Source: Apostichopus japonicus (Eukaryota; Echinodermata; Holothuroidea; Aspidochirotida; Stichopodidae). Taken from it: a stretch of DNA of 64,000 bases. Positions 11,901 through 23,371 of the stretch are shown piece by piece. The DNA lies in the NCBI RefSeq assembly GCF_037975245.1, contig NC_092576.1, positions 19,120,111 through 19,184,110 of the forward strand. The letters are read 5' to 3'. The notes under the pieces are model-generated. The model was given only the letters and a program-made list of their open reading frames with translations. It had not been told where the DNA came from and searched no databases. The position numbers were made by a program, and so were the translations under genes. Position 1 is the stretch's first letter; each line of letters opens with the position of its first letter.

Positions 11901-12929
11901 CTGTGGGACACCATGTTCATTTAGTTGTTCCGGAAACATGTTTCTAAATGTCCGAAGTGGAAGCGTGTTTGCTTGTGCTCCAGTATCTACTTTTGCTTTT
12001 AAGTTGTGGATGCCTGGTCTGTTACTCAACTTGATCTGTAGACGGGCAATAGCTTCCTTGCGCTGGTCAGCATCAATAACATCAAAACTGAGCTGTGAAA
12101 ACAAATGTGCATCTTGATGAGATTCTGGTGATTCCTCAAGATTATGAACTTGTCTCCTATCATTGTCACCGAGGTAACTGGACTGTTTTGTCTGGTTCCT
12201 GTCTTTCATTTGTTTGAACTTTGTGGTTAAACAGACCCTTGCATAATGACCTAGTTTCTTACATGAGTGGCACACTACATTCGAAGCCGGACAATGTTGT
12301 TTCCCAAACTGGTGTTGGCCTCCACAATTTTTGCATGCTCCCTTTGTATTTTCTCTCATTGCAGCAATTCCAACTGTGGCTGTATCATGACACAGAGCAT
12401 TCAGTGCCTGCATGTGAGCTTGGGATGCCTCGTACGTTCTTCCAAGCTGCAGAGCTTCATTTAGTGTGTAATCTTTTTTTGTTCTTAGAAGTTCCTTTTG
12501 ATAATCTTGAACAGGTGTGCTGGCTATAATTTGTTCTAGTAAGCGTTCTTCCAGCTCTTTGTTGGTGAACTCACATTTTGCAGCAATTTGACGGCATCTA
12601 TTAACAAAATCATCCAGTTTTTCATCTGGGCGCTGCATGGTCTTTGATAGTTTGAGGCGACATACTCTGAAGTTTTCTTGTGGTTCTAATTGCTCCTCAA
12701 ATTTGTTCAAAATTGTGTCGACGTCACCCTGTTCTGTGCTGCTAAGCTTCCAACAATTGTATCGCCGCAGGCCTTCTTCACCTACAGATAGCAAAATAGT
12801 TGGCACTTGATCCTCTTTGGGTGTATGTTTCACTTTGAAATACAAAAGAGTCCTTTGACGGAACATTCGGAATGCTTCTGCAAGGTTTGGCGCGTGCCAG
12901 TCCATAATGGGGATCATTTTGTCAGTCAT
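8934..12929 (-). CDS. Gag-Pol polyprotein of the Gypsy element
   Basis: The single frame is open from 13019. I place the start at the Met at 12929 (MTDKMIPIMDW), because the 30 codons upstream look unlike Gag; that gives about 1,331 residues. Numbered from 13019, the order is: Gag-like region (~50-210); zinc knuckles (one CxxC type near 229-243, a canonical CHSCKKLGHYARVC near 250-263); aspartic protease with VDTGAQ (~344); reverse transcriptase (~490-680) with LDAKCGYW and an ADD catalytic motif near 632-635; RNase H (YVQCDAS near 775); integrase with an HHCC finger (~960-1030) and the D, D, E residues in ATDLF, SDNGPQYS and FVERQ (about 1055, 1112, 1148). No frameshift separates gag from pol. 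It makes the proteins for copying and inserting the element, in cytoplasmic particles and the nucleus. Confidence 0.95.
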   Translation of the reverse strand: MTDKMIPIMDWHAPNLAEAFRMFRQRTLLYFKVKHTPKEDQVPTILLSVGEEGLRRYNCWKLSSTEQGDVDTILNKFEEQLEPQENFRVCRLKLSKTMQRPDEKLDDFVNRCRQIAAKCEFTNKELEERLLEQIIASTPVQDYQKELLRTKKDYTLNEALQLGRTYEASQAHMQALNALCHDTATVGIAAMRENTKGACKNCGGQHQFGKQHCPASNVVCHSCKKLGHYARVCLTTKFKQMKDRNQTKQSSYLGDNDRRQVHNLEESPESHQDAHLFSQLSFDVIDADQRKEAIARLQIKLSNRPGIHNLKAKVDTGAQANTLPLRTFRNMFPEQLNEHGVPQSLSDSGTVLSAYNGTEIKQYGTVVIPCRYNDTPWNDTQFYVVQSDGPVILGIQTSVQLGLVSLHCIVNNQSPINDVETLVRLFPQQFDRIGELHNTHHLVVDPNFPSHVDAPRKTPIALKGKIKSELDKMEEQGVIKKITEPTEWVSSITYVTKKDGSLRICLDPRRLNKALIRPHYRQQTVEELNHKFHNMKFFSKLDAKCGYWSVKLDEESQKLTTFQTPFGRYAFCRLPFGLIVSQDIFQLEMDRILEGCEGAVCIADDIVIFGRTSEEHDQNLMNLMNTAAQQGLTLNSSKCAIKQTSVDFFGNRYSREGMKPDPKKVADLRTMQTPRNKLELQHFLGLMTYLSHFIHDFSSKAAVLRDLLRKDAEFIWEPHHQVALEKLKQEISESSLLQYFDTSSPVYVQCDASLQGLGAALLQHDQEEKLQPIAFASKALSSTEQRYSCIERELLAIVFGVERFHTYLYGRSFTVITDHKPLLMIMDKPLTAAPPRLQRMLIRSQGYNFSIKHRPGQDNLLADSLSRLPSICNKQAIDLDLRVDFIQFSSKKQDELKQQTKQDTMLSALVEVIITGWPDSIKEVQPDLRQFWSYRDELTVCDGVILKGFQVVIPKQMQAGILQKLHTSHLGQQKTKLLARECVYWNNINKDIERMVQSCPACQQQQPAQPAEPLLPHEIPTKPWSTVATDLFELKGKQWLIVVDYYSKYPILQQLSDQVSSNTVISALKKIFAEQGIPSKVVSDNGPQYSSYQFMMFAESWGFTHVTTSPRRPQGNGFVERQIRTIKSIMKKASDIQLALLHWRTTPISESLPSPAEILMGRQLRNTLPSKSPNTNVAADHIYKQLQQRQNVQKYYFDQHARRSELPTLSNGQKSRILDPGTRLWKPVTVVAGAGGERSYVLQSPEGRLLRRNRQHIRPDLSEAEQVTENNQEIPSKADNTDTDTLTTTGVDVPPSVPNISPQQESSPHQPPAMRPKRNIRRPRRFEDYVT

Positions 12930-13148
12930 GTTTAAAATCTTCTTTGAAAAAAGGTACAGATCCAAAACAAACTCCAAAGTCCTGATAGATTGGTAAAACA
13001 GATATGCTCTTATGCTCACACTCGTTGACAGAAGTGCACACTGGTTTCACTTGCTTATAATTTAAAATTGATGCACAAAAATATTTAGACACTCCATTAA
13101 ATGTAAAGGTGGACTGGTACTGGAAATCCTATTGGCTTTGAAGATTTT

Positions 13149-13166
13149 TTTTAACCGTTGCCACCA
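13149..13166 (-). promoter_or_regulatory. Putative primer-binding site of the Gypsy element
   Basis: Directly inside the 5' LTR, reading on the minus strand, the sequence begins TGGTGGCAACGG. A TGG start matches the CCA end of a tRNA, as expected for minus-strand priming. I cannot assign the tRNA. Confidence 0.6.
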
Positions 13167-13434
13167 TGTTGAAGATTGAGGTTGTGTCACAATCTTCAAT
13201 TGAGGTTAGTACTGTAGAACAGAGCTGTGGTTATAACACTTACTTGATGTAGTCTCTGGTAGTCAATGAAACTGTTGTTACACAACAGTGTTGTACCAGG
13301 AACTTGCACACAGAGTTCCAGGGCTTCTTATTCAGCTTGGTCACTGGAGCATGCAGTCACTTAAGATTGAGTGAGAGTGCTATGCTGCTAGAGTTAGGGT
13401 TAGTGAAAGTCATGTCAATGTCAATGTCACTACA
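13167..13434 (-). repeat. 5' LTR of the Gypsy element
   Basis: This 268-bp repeat is identical by eye to 8260-8527. It is the upstream LTR for the minus-strand element and should contain its promoter. The flanking ATCCC at 13435-13439 is the target duplication, after which the 147-bp satellite resumes. Confidence 0.96.
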
Positions 13435-13876
13435 ATCCCCTCATTGACCTAGGTCAGCTCATGAAGTATCCAGTTAAAAACTACCGAAAAATAATTAGCA
13501 GGACTCTATATGTAAGGGATGGGCAATTCCAGTAATTTATATTAGTTGGGTTCCCTGCCAGTAGACCCCCAAAAAGCCCATCCCCTCATTGACCTAGGTC
13601 GGCTCATAAGGTAACCAGTTGATACCTACTGAAAAATGATAGGTATCACTCATATGTAAGGTTTGGGCATTTCCAGAAATTTCTATTAGAGGGGTACAAG
13701 TGCCAGTAGACCCCCAAAAAGCCCATCCCCTCATTGACCTAGGTCTGCTCATGAAGTATCCAGTTAAAAACTACCGGAAAATAATTGGCAGGACTCTATA
13801 TGTAAGGGATGGGCAATTCCAGTAATTTATATTAGTGGGGTACCCCTGCCAGTAGACCCCCAAAATGCCCATCCCC
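13435..13876. repeat. Continuation of the 147-bp satellite
   Basis: Three further monomers of the 6090-8259 array begin exactly at the right edge of the retrotransposon target duplication. They include the AGAGGGGTACAAGTGCCAGTAG type and end at GCCCATCCCC near 13876. Confidence 0.95.
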
Positions 13877-16305
13877 AATCATCTCCACCCAAACTACTTT
13901 TCACCCAAAAAGTTATATCTATATACATGCAAGGTATACTTAAAGATAGGATATAACAAAGTTTTGTGCAGCTTCAGCACTTTCGGAAATATATTTTTAA
14001 ATTCATAACAGAGTCAATACAATATTTGAATGTTTGTTAGCCAATATATTAATATTTATGGTATTAAATAATAATAAAAGTCCAAAACCAACATAAACTT
14101 TGCTTACAAAGTAATGACCTTCAGTACAATACAACATTTGTGTAATCAGGGCTCTTATATCGCTCACTGAAATATTCAACTTGTCTCAATTTTGCCAAAT
14201 AATAATTCTCCAATTGTGCAGCATCAGCCAATACTGCAATCCTTATCATCCACAAAAGTTTGTGACTTTGTGAGCTTCGGAATTATCATCCTGGCATTTT
14301 TTAATATTAAAGGTATAATGTCATGAAATTCAAGGCAAAATGCAGTCAAGTGTTAGTTTAGTTTCTAATTATTGGTGCATACATCAGCATCCTAAACACA
14401 TGTGTTTGTTGTACCATTTATGTTGCATGATCATGTGCAGTGGAACAGATCATGATTGCACAGGAGAATACTTGTCAGCCTACAGCTGGTTTACAAGCAC
14501 CACTTGTTAAACGCTCATACTGGCATTACTGTTATTGAAAGAAGATGCAATATGAACCACAGAAAATAATGCATATTTTTTTTCATTAGATGCAGACATT
14601 GAAGAATTTCATTGATATCCAATGCATATTTATATACTCTCTTTACAACATGTGAAAACAATACTCTGTATGTATAATTTGTAAAGGTGTTGTAGAACTA
14701 GGTGTTTAGCATTAGCAGTACATCAGTTAGGAATGCATTATTATGGGCTCTGTTTTGGTGTCAACACAATAACAGACTAAAACCTGCTAAATGTAGCACT
14801 TTATCATCAGGTTTCTAGTGCAATTATGTGGAAATGACAACCAGCTAAAAACTTGGGTTCTAAATTAAACTGCATAACTTTACCTTTACTTACTTACCCT
14901 CAACCATGTACATGCCCCTATGCAGTATTGTGGGTAATGTCAAATTTAATACACATCAACCAGTCACTAGTCAACAACTTCACACATCAACTTCCAGTTG
15001 CAGTATTATTGTACTTTCCATAACCTCATTATTCTTTTTGAAATGAGCGCCAAATGCAATGTGGGTTCATCTACTCAACCATCTACTCACCAAGTACGAG
15101 AACAGTCTAACTGACATCAGAAGCAAATGCAAATACTATACTGTACATATGAGATTAACTACTGGCAGTTGTAACACATATTTTAAGAGAAGTCAATTAT
15201 AAACTACTTTGCAAATCTATCTGCTTTAGTAGAAGATTCCAATTCGGGCTTTTTGTTCAGTGTATAGTAAAGGTTTTGAAATTATAAAAACAGAAAAAGA
15301 GCATCAATTCAGTTTTAATATGCAATACATTTTTAAATTGAAGTAAAAACTTATTTAAATTCAATACAACTCATCAAATTTGTAATATAAACCTGAATGC
15401 AAATTGGTGTAAAAGGGAGTTCCAATGCCCTAATAATGAAGTTTTGTAGGATCATTAACTTAATATGATCAAATATGAAATATGACATTGTGTTTACAAT
15501 TTAGCTGTATCTGGCTTATTTCTCTCTGGTGCAAACTGTTCATAAATTATTATTGAGATGATGCTGTCCCCCATAAATGGAAAAGTGCAGGATATTGACA
15601 TTTTATTAATTTGGAATAAGAATTTATAATGATGTGACATGGCTTAATACTCCTTAGCCAGGTACAGTAACTCTCTTTTCTCTGCAATCACATGGTATTA
15701 CAGGGCTTCAGGTTCAATTAACATACACTTAATTTGGAATACTAGTTTGTAGTATAGGTAAGTTCTTTTTCATTTGCAAAAAGGGACATCTAGTCAGGGG
15801 TAGCATGATCTATGCAGGGATTGCTTGATTTGTAATTTGAAGTTGTAACAACATTCCATTTGTATGCTATTGAAAATGTACAACCTAAGCAAATCAAATA
15901 TTATTTTGTGTTACTATTCTGTTTTAATAGGAGACCTGTTCAATCATGGCTGAACCAAATTGCTTAATAATTTTCCAAAACTACAAAGAACATGAATAAC
16001 GCTTATCAATTTGAAAAAAAACAAATAATGTACATGAATACAGTGGTTCAGTTTAACCCTAATTACTTTGTGTTAGTGGTTGGTAATGTTGAATTGGTGT
16101 CGATAATATGACATACTTCTCCAGTTTTCCAAAAAAATAGGAAGATCATCTCATTAATTTCTTCCCTCACTAATTGGTTGTTTTTCTGAGACTATAACTT
16201 TAAATCTTTGTAATATTTTACAGGATCAACACACAAGATTAAATTAATCTGCCAACATACTTAACATTCTTTTCTCTGCCAGCTTCTGGCATTTGCCAGA
16301 TTCAT
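13877..16305. other. AT-rich stretch with no gene seen
   Basis: No open frame of note, no repeat array and no splice-bounded exon was recognised. It lies downstream of the last exon of the unrecognised minus-strand gene and may include its 3' untranslated region. Confidence 0.5.
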
Positions 16306-16388
16306 TTATAATTTTTGTTTCACGATAAACCAGTTGTATGGGACATCTTCGCCCTGTGTCTTTAGGAAGTCATTAATCTTTTTTTGAT
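16306..16388 (-). CDS. Last coding exon of an unrecognised minus-strand gene
   Basis: After the acceptor TTTGCACCTAG, the exon supplies the last two bases of a split codon, then 26 residues (QKKINDFLKTQGEDVPYNWF, then six more) and TAA. The entering phase of 1 matches the donor phase of the exon at 17660-17728, and of both 84-nt exons upstream. Joined, the four exons encode a small hydrophilic protein end with an acidic part, a basic part and this helical C-terminus. I do not recognise the family. Support comes from consistent phase and good splice sites only; there is no homology evidence, and the 5' end of the gene is uncertain. Confidence 0.5.
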
Positions 16389-17659
16389 CTAGGTGCAAAA
16401 AGAAACATCAGCAAAGTATTAGCGACTTCTTAATATACAAATAAAAAAAAGGGGAAAATCACCCCTACCCCAGAGGCCGACAAATTAAAAAAACTGACTG
16501 AGGCAATCCCCCAACTCATGAATAATTGATGACATAATGTCCTTTCCCATATGATCAATTGTATATCATTATTCACATGAATATTTAACAGTTTAATTCA
16601 AGTGGTTTTCCACACTATACTTAATTTTTACATATGTTATCAGAAAAGACTCGTAGATGACCTCGTTCTTTAACATCATAGATGAGCCACTACTTCATCG
16701 GCCATGTTAGGTAAGAAGCATTTGCAAAACGACATTTGACCTAATATTCATGTAAAATAGCTCAATTAAATATTATAACTAGGCTAACCATTATGTTTCA
16801 ATACATGCCAATAATTAATATCAACACAAATGTCCACAAATCATCTGATCATGCACATTTCAGGGTAAAATAGGGATAATTTGACACATTTGTTTACCAG
16901 AATAATAACAACATGGGTTCTAAAATATCTGATTGTGACTCATCTGACAAATCTCTCTTGCAAGTTTCCTTCTGTAGTGAGGGTGAGAGATTAAATTTTG
17001 AAAAGGAATGGGCTTGAGAAGTTAGCCTATGTTGGCAAAGGCTCTTACTATGTATATCCACCCCCCCCCCCAAAAAAAAATGTGAAACACTGACCTGTTC
17101 TGTGAATTTTGACAGATTATTAACAATATGAACTATACAGTGATGTCACTGAACCCCACATGGAATATTGTTGCTTCTGAAAACTAGCTTACTCTAAGAT
17201 ACAGATACATGCAGTAGTCAACAGTATTATGCCTGGCTAACCATAATTATGATAGGATGGTATACATATAGCAGACACAGTTGTCAACAAAGTTCTTGTT
17301 ATTGAACTTTTTACTGTCTAGCTTGTGGTGACTAATATGCCTAATATACATGATTACAAATTGAAACTCATGGTTTTAGTAAGTGGAATGCTGGAATGAA
17401 TGATCACAAGTAAATGGTCCATTCCATTAATTGAGGTTCCAGTTACTGACATTTTATGTGCCATTTTATGTGCCATATAGTCTTCCATATTGTTATGCTT
17501 TTAAGCTTTATGGAAGACTTCCCTCCACTTTGTACTTTTGTGGTAAACAAATAAATAAATAAATAAATAATTAACTAATACTAAAGTCAAACATGGATCC
17601 ACAATTGATTGAAGGTTTGATACTGTAAGACTTCCTGTGATTTAAGCAGATTTTTCTAC

Positions 17660-17728
17660 CTTGCATCGTCTTTGAGGTTCCTGTGATGTATTTTCTTCTC
17701 ATGGCTCTTTTCCCATATGGTATACTTC
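17660..17728 (-). CDS. 69-nt internal exon of the same unrecognised gene
   Basis: This exon is bounded by the acceptor TTACAGTAAG and the donor CAAG|GTAGAA. Using the second AG (TAAG) gives an open phase-1 exon reading SIPYGKRAMRRKYITGTSKT and two more residues. Using the first AG gives an immediate stop in the required frame. The segment is basic. It joins in frame to the exons on both sides. Confidence 0.45.
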
Positions 17729-18622
17729 CTTACTGTAAGAAATAATATCATATCACATCAAATAGTAGAAGGTACTCAGTACTAGTAAATCACAGTGAAA
17801 ACTTACAAAAAACACAAACTATTTTGAACTGACGTACAAGTGACCCTTGATACAATCTATACTCTCCTGCACTTCCATGAACAGGCATCTCTACACATGG
17901 AAGCACTTTCTATAACTAAAATGTCATGCTTACTATAATTGCCCAAATTCATGCAAAAGCATTCAGCTTTGATATTATATGATATCACAATGCACAAGTG
18001 CTTCATCTGTCCCCACAAAGAGAGACACTGAACAGACATGGACCCATATTTAAGTGATCTTCAGCAGACCACAATTATAAGAGCTGGGGTGGAGTCTAGA
18101 GTAATATCTATTTGCTAGAATTGAATGTGTAGGAAAATTCCTCTTGACAAACCATCCCTGGTACTGTTGTACCAAAACCACTTTGGGGTTGATTGGTCAA
18201 GATTCCCAAACAAACAATAATTTTGGCATCGGTGGGTAAGAATGAAGTACAACTGGTAGTCTGGTAACCAGTTAGATTTGGCCAAATCTGTATCCTTATA
18301 TCACTATGTGTAGAGAACCATATGATGGTAAACTATGTTTACAGTGTTTCAAAATAACAATTTCAGAGCACCAGATTGGGATTGAATGTCCATACAACAA
18401 ACAACCACCAGTCATTGCCTATCAGTTGTTAGCAGTGGAAGACTAAAACCTAATGAGCAGCACTGCTAAAATATACTTTGCATGTGATGAAATGATATGT
18501 GATCTAAAAATAATTGAGTAAACATAAAAGGAATTAACATAAATACTTCTATCCCTTCTATATATATATATATTAGTATAAATTTTTGCTTTAATGCAAA
18601 TGGTAGAGATTGCAGTCCATAC

Positions 18623-18706
18623 CTTTTTGACCCTTTGAAGTGTTGCGACGGTTGCAAACAGGGATATGATCTTCATCTCCATCACTCTCCTCATTAGTTG
18701 TTACAG
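18623..18706 (-). CDS. 84-nt acidic exon, copy 1
   Basis: The exon runs from AATTTTAG| to AAAAAG|GTATGG and is 84 nt long, entering and leaving in phase 1, so it can be included or skipped without changing frame. It encodes an acidic stretch (NEESDGDEDH) followed by PVCNRRNTSKGQK. A near-identical exon with its flanking intron sequence lies about 1.93 kb upstream in the gene (20556-20639). Retained splice sites, length and frame in both copies argue that they are coding. Confidence 0.55.
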
Positions 18707-20555
18707 CTAAAATTCAAAGCAGAAGACAGAGCTGGTTTACAGCATTATATAAAACAATATTCTGGCAAGATAGTCAGAAATGCATGTTATTTGCTCATAT
18801 ATTTATGATCAATATCAATTTTATGTTTTCATTCCAATATTTAGCAAATATGCCCAATACAGCAAAACTTTGTCATGTGATTGTTTATCAATTGATATGC
18901 CATGTCAAGACCAGCTGTTGCACATAGGTGTAAACAGGTAAATCTTACTTTCCTTAACAATGCATTCAATTTGCTGTAACAATTGAGTGGAATATATGGT
19001 GTAATTATAATAGCACCCATACTACATTGATTTGTCTCCACCTCTCCCCCAATTTTTTCCAACATGGGTTAGCCATACCCATAACATAACATTCTTCATT
19101 CAATTAATTTCCAAATGAATAAAGACATTCCAAATGCAATGATCATGTCACAAGTTGAAATATTTTAATGAAAAGAATATTAAAAATGTGGATAATTCAC
19201 ATTGGAGCTTCATGGTGGAATGTTGGCTTAAGTCAAAAGTAAATGCAATTGATTCCACTGGTCCAATTTAATGAATAATGATGGTACAATTGCTCATACA
19301 AATTCAACAAAGCATTACAGTATGTATCATGTACACAGTACTTAATAGATGCATGTAGACATACACATGCAAAATGCCTCAGAACAAGTGACAGCCTACA
19401 GTACAGTATATAATAAATATAGATCTGAAATGCTCTTATTTTAATAATATTCTTTCATACCTGTAAAATTGTGCTTCCCGTTAAGAAATACAAAAAGAAA
19501 TTTTACACTCTAAGATTTTTCTGCAAATGCATGTTTTTGTTTTTATCAAATCTATTGTGGCCCTTGCTCACACACCTCTGGTCTGTGTAATGTTCCACTG
19601 GGACAAGTCCAAATTTTCCAAATCAATTATCAATAACTTTTTAAGTGTGTAGTGTACTTGATATGAAGCTGTTGAAAGTTTAAAATCTGTTCAGCTATTC
19701 AATGTATACTAGGTTGCTGCATGAATATGGAAGAATCTCCTTTGTACTTAACCTATTCTCACATGTCCAAAAAAAAAAAAGGACGGACTGCCTCCAGTTG
19801 ACTATTCACACCATGCGCATGAATCTGTCTTGAATAGGTCTGTTCATTGCACAAATCAACAAAACACTCATTGCTGCAGGAATATAGCTCTCGAAAGTTA
19901 TTGTACAAATCTCACAGCCCCACACTGAGACGGACCTACTGTACCACAGGTACAAGTACCATCGATAAACAGCTCTCTAAACCACCATGCAACAGCTCAA
20001 ACAATTTGTTTGTTTCCTTTTGACAGATGAGATCAAACCCTATGTTCAGTTTTCCCCCTTAACACAGAATCCCACCACGCATACAGCCTCACACAGGTCT
20101 AAACAAAAAAAAGAAGTTTCAGAGCACAAGTAAAGCAGGTTGGAAGTGAAAGTCCTAATTAAAAAAAAACAATGCTAATTGCCCATTAGGTGTTGTTGGT
20201 GGATAAAACTACATGCTTATACCTCTGATAAGTAGTAAAGTTGTAAAGTTCTGTATTTTGTCAGGGAGTGTCACTACTCAACAAGCCCCATAGGGTTTTT
20301 AGTACACTTCCTTTCACAGGTTTTGGTTCATATCTCCTATGTTGTTATATCATACTTATGTTATATAAAACAATATAAATGAAATGAAAAAATGAAAGAA
20401 GCACTTCAAAAATATAGTTGCTCTAAAAATTACTTTATGTGTGAAATAAGAATAAGCAAGTTACAAGGTGTTAGACACATTCATCTACTTCTCTCCTGTA
20501 TATGTGTACTATTAATTGTGGTTTCAATGCAAATGACAGAGATTGCAGTCCATAC

Positions 20556-20639
20556 CTTGTTGACCCTTTGAAGTGTTGTGATGTTTGCAAACAGGGACAT
20601 GATCTTCATCTCCATCACTCTCCTCATTACTTGTTACAG
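20556..20639 (-). CDS. 84-nt acidic exon, copy 2 (duplicate)
   Basis: This is a duplicate of 18623-18706 with the same length, phases and splice signals (AATTTTAG| and CAACAAG|GTATGG). It encodes NEESDGDEDH followed by VPVCKHHNTSKGQQ. Homology extends roughly 75 bp past the acceptor side and about 35 bp past the donor side, so the duplicated unit was about 190 bp. The changes between copies alter residues but never open a stop. Alternative or tandem use of the pair is possible. Confidence 0.5.
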
Positions 20640-23282
20640 CTAAAATTCAAAGCAGAAGACAGAGCTGGTATAGAGCATTATATAAAACAATATACTGACA
20701 AGATAGTCAGAATAACGCATGCTACTTGCTCAAGTTCCTTCAAGACAGTTGAGTAAATATGATGGGTGAAAACAGTAATAGAGGGTAGAGCAGGTAACTA
20801 TGATAATGGAATTACATGAAAAGCAGGACTGCATTGAAAAGCTATGAAGAAGGAGAGGGACAAACAGTAGTTGAAACTGGTTGGAAAAGCCTTAGGGGTT
20901 GAGTTCATTAAATTAAGCACTTCACTTTTATCATGCCATACTCAATGGTATCAATCCTAAAATACAGTATTACAAAATGGGGTCTATGGCCTCAGTTACT
21001 CTACCCCATCCTTTTTCCTCATGGTACACCTTTTCCCTCTTCAGAGCTTCCTTGTGGGAAATTAGCTCTCCACAATATTCTACTAGGAACTCCCCTATGA
21101 TGAACTTCCTATGTGCAATACTCCATAACCTGTAACTACAAAATATGCACTTTACAGTTGGTCAAGTTAATATCATTTTCTGGCCATCATAGTACTCACA
21201 ATAATATGAGAGTTGATTACAACATGTAATTGACATTTAGGCATTCACAAGTAAAAGCCCTGTCAACCTAATAAATTAATAATTTGGAGACATTCTTGAA
21301 TCATCTATTGTACCTCCAGGTTTACGGTATAGTTTGTACCCATGCAATATGACATAAACCTACATGAATGACCCATTTTCAATTATTTTTTGTACCTGTA
21401 CAGGTAGCTGATTTAAAATGATTGTGTGCAACAACAGTTAAATAACTAATGACATAATGTGTTGTCCTACCTAACACTATCAACTACTAGTTTGTACCAA
21501 GTAATCTATGTAATATATCATGCTTGCAAAATATTGGAAAGATAAACTATTGGAAGACCTAACAATAGGGCTCATTTGCGATTCAAGACCAACATAAATT
21601 TGAGTCTGATGCTAACATAGTGCCCTTCATGTACAGTATTATCATGTTTATAAGCACACATGTAGTACATAGGCTATCTGACTGATTTTAAATTGGTGGC
21701 ACCACTAATATGAGATTTTGCCATGTACTATATAAATTCTTGTTAAAGTATAGCTTCATACCAAATATTATGCAGATCATTTGCATAGGATCATGCCAAA
21801 GTAAATTGAAATTTTACATTAAGCCCCACATTAAAGGGAGCAGCTGCACAATGCACATATCTACTACCCCTGACCAACATGTATACATTTACTGCAATAC
21901 AACATGTTTTAAGCATGTATTATTACCATTCACAACACTGTTCGTCAAATACTGTGAATAATTCAAAAAGCTCAACTAACATACACACCAGTGCTGTTGT
22001 ATTTGAGACAAATTTAGACTCAACAATAAAGTCATCAATAAACTGGACTGAAAATCCCCATTTATCAACTTTGTTAGTACATTAGTGAAAAGCCTTTTTT
22101 AATGGCCCCAAACTTCTCTTTACACGACATCTAAGTTGCATCGGTTAGAAAAATATCATAAAATTATAATGCTTTTGCAATAAACATTTCATGGTGCAAG
22201 AGCGGATTTAAAACAGCGGAACTACTTTCAAAGCACTGAAACATCCACATAGGCACTAATTTTTACTTTCTGGAGGAATAGACCCAACCATGCACACATC
22301 GCCTGACGTTAGGCTACTTCTGGGCTCGGTCTAGCGAAAGGAGGATCACCCAGATCGAATGTTTGGCTCATCGCTTTGATAAGGCGTCATACTGAAGACA
22401 ACATACTGAAGACAAAAGTTTGAACTTGGCATCAAGATGGCTTAACTTAGTTCAAGACATACCTTTAGTTGCCACCTGAGGCTTGAAGTTAGATTTGCAA
22501 AGACAATCATAGGAATATTTTCACTCCCAGAGATGACAACCCTGAGGATCAGAGACCAGACCAGAGCTGATGTTTATTTTTTTACCAGTGGTTTTTAATA
22601 TTTGTGTAACTTTTTGATGTGCAATTGGCAATTTAACGGGTGAGTGAAACCATGCTGTCTCCATTTTTTTTACTCTCCCCAATGAGATCAAAGCATAACC
22701 GTGCCATAAAGTAATATTTTAAGCAAGTGTTGTAATAATATTGTAGGGTAAGTGTATCCTAACCCAGTAATGTTACTCAAAAATTAGGTCCCGATCGAAC
22801 AACAATTGCATTTATTTTTACTAGGCCCTACAGGTAGTTGCTATCGTATCACTTCCCAATCCCATACTGTGCAGATATATTCTACACTATAGGGCAGCTG
22901 GTCAAGTACTGTACCTTACTAGCTTCACTGTTTTACCTCTGTTCGCCTGTCCTGCCCCTTCAATCAATTTTCACCGCCCAGTCCCCCATTCATTAGCCCT
23001 TATATTTGTACTTCCCTGTCGCCAACTCCATAGGTTTATTTTTTTCTTGCTAAATTCCACAGTTCACTATTCACTATGCATATCGTAAGCCTGTTTGAAC
23101 TTCAGAGTTTAAACTACACATGCGCAAAGCCTCAAAACCTGATCCGATATTTATCCTGGGCTCTTTGCAGTGTCTGTAAACAACCAGCTCCACGAAAATT
23201 ACAGTAGCCCAGGGATAGACTATATCAATAACTTTCTACGAAATATGCATTAAAAAAATCCTTTAAATTTGACAATGCAGGA
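20640..23282. other. 2.6-kb stretch with no gene established
   Basis: This would be intron or upstream sequence of the minus-strand gene at 16.3-20.6 kb. A GT donor preceded by a short open segment is seen near 22471 on the minus strand, but its frame and acceptor cannot be fixed. Nothing else was recognised. Confidence 0.4.
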
Positions 23283-23350
23283 AGTTCAGTAATTTACGCG
23301 ATTATCGCGATAATATTAATAATAATTTTCGATATATCGCCCAACCCTAG
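23283..23350 (-). mobile_element. One end of a DNA transposon (TAGGGTTGGGCGATATATCG type)
   Basis: Read on the minus strand the segment begins TAGGGTTGGGCGATATATCG and continues with repeated TATCGCGATA words. This is a familiar terminus of hAT/Harbinger-like non-autonomous elements in animals. I did not find the partner terminus, so this is a solo end or a truncated copy. Confidence 0.4.
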
Positions 23351-23371
23351 GCAGTACTTTTTTAATTCAAA

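Larger units (their letters stand above)
8260..13434 (-). mobile_element. Complete Ty3/Gypsy-type LTR retrotransposon, 5,175 bp
   Basis: Two 268-bp LTRs flank one long gag-pol frame read on the minus strand. The 5-bp target duplication ATCCC lies at 8255-8259 and 13435-13439, and the LTR ends are TG...CA. The element sits inside the 147-bp satellite, whose monomers continue directly on both sides. The two LTRs appear identical by eye over their full length and the pol frame is open, so this is a recent and possibly still mobile insertion. Domain order (Gag with zinc knuckles, protease, RT, RNase H, integrase) is that of Metaviridae-type retrotransposons. No env frame is present. Confidence 0.97.

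Noticed and set aside
22441-22600. Possible exon with donor AAAG|GTATGT on the minus strand
   Set aside because: Two frames are open, with different phases and no clear acceptor or domain, so it could not be assigned.
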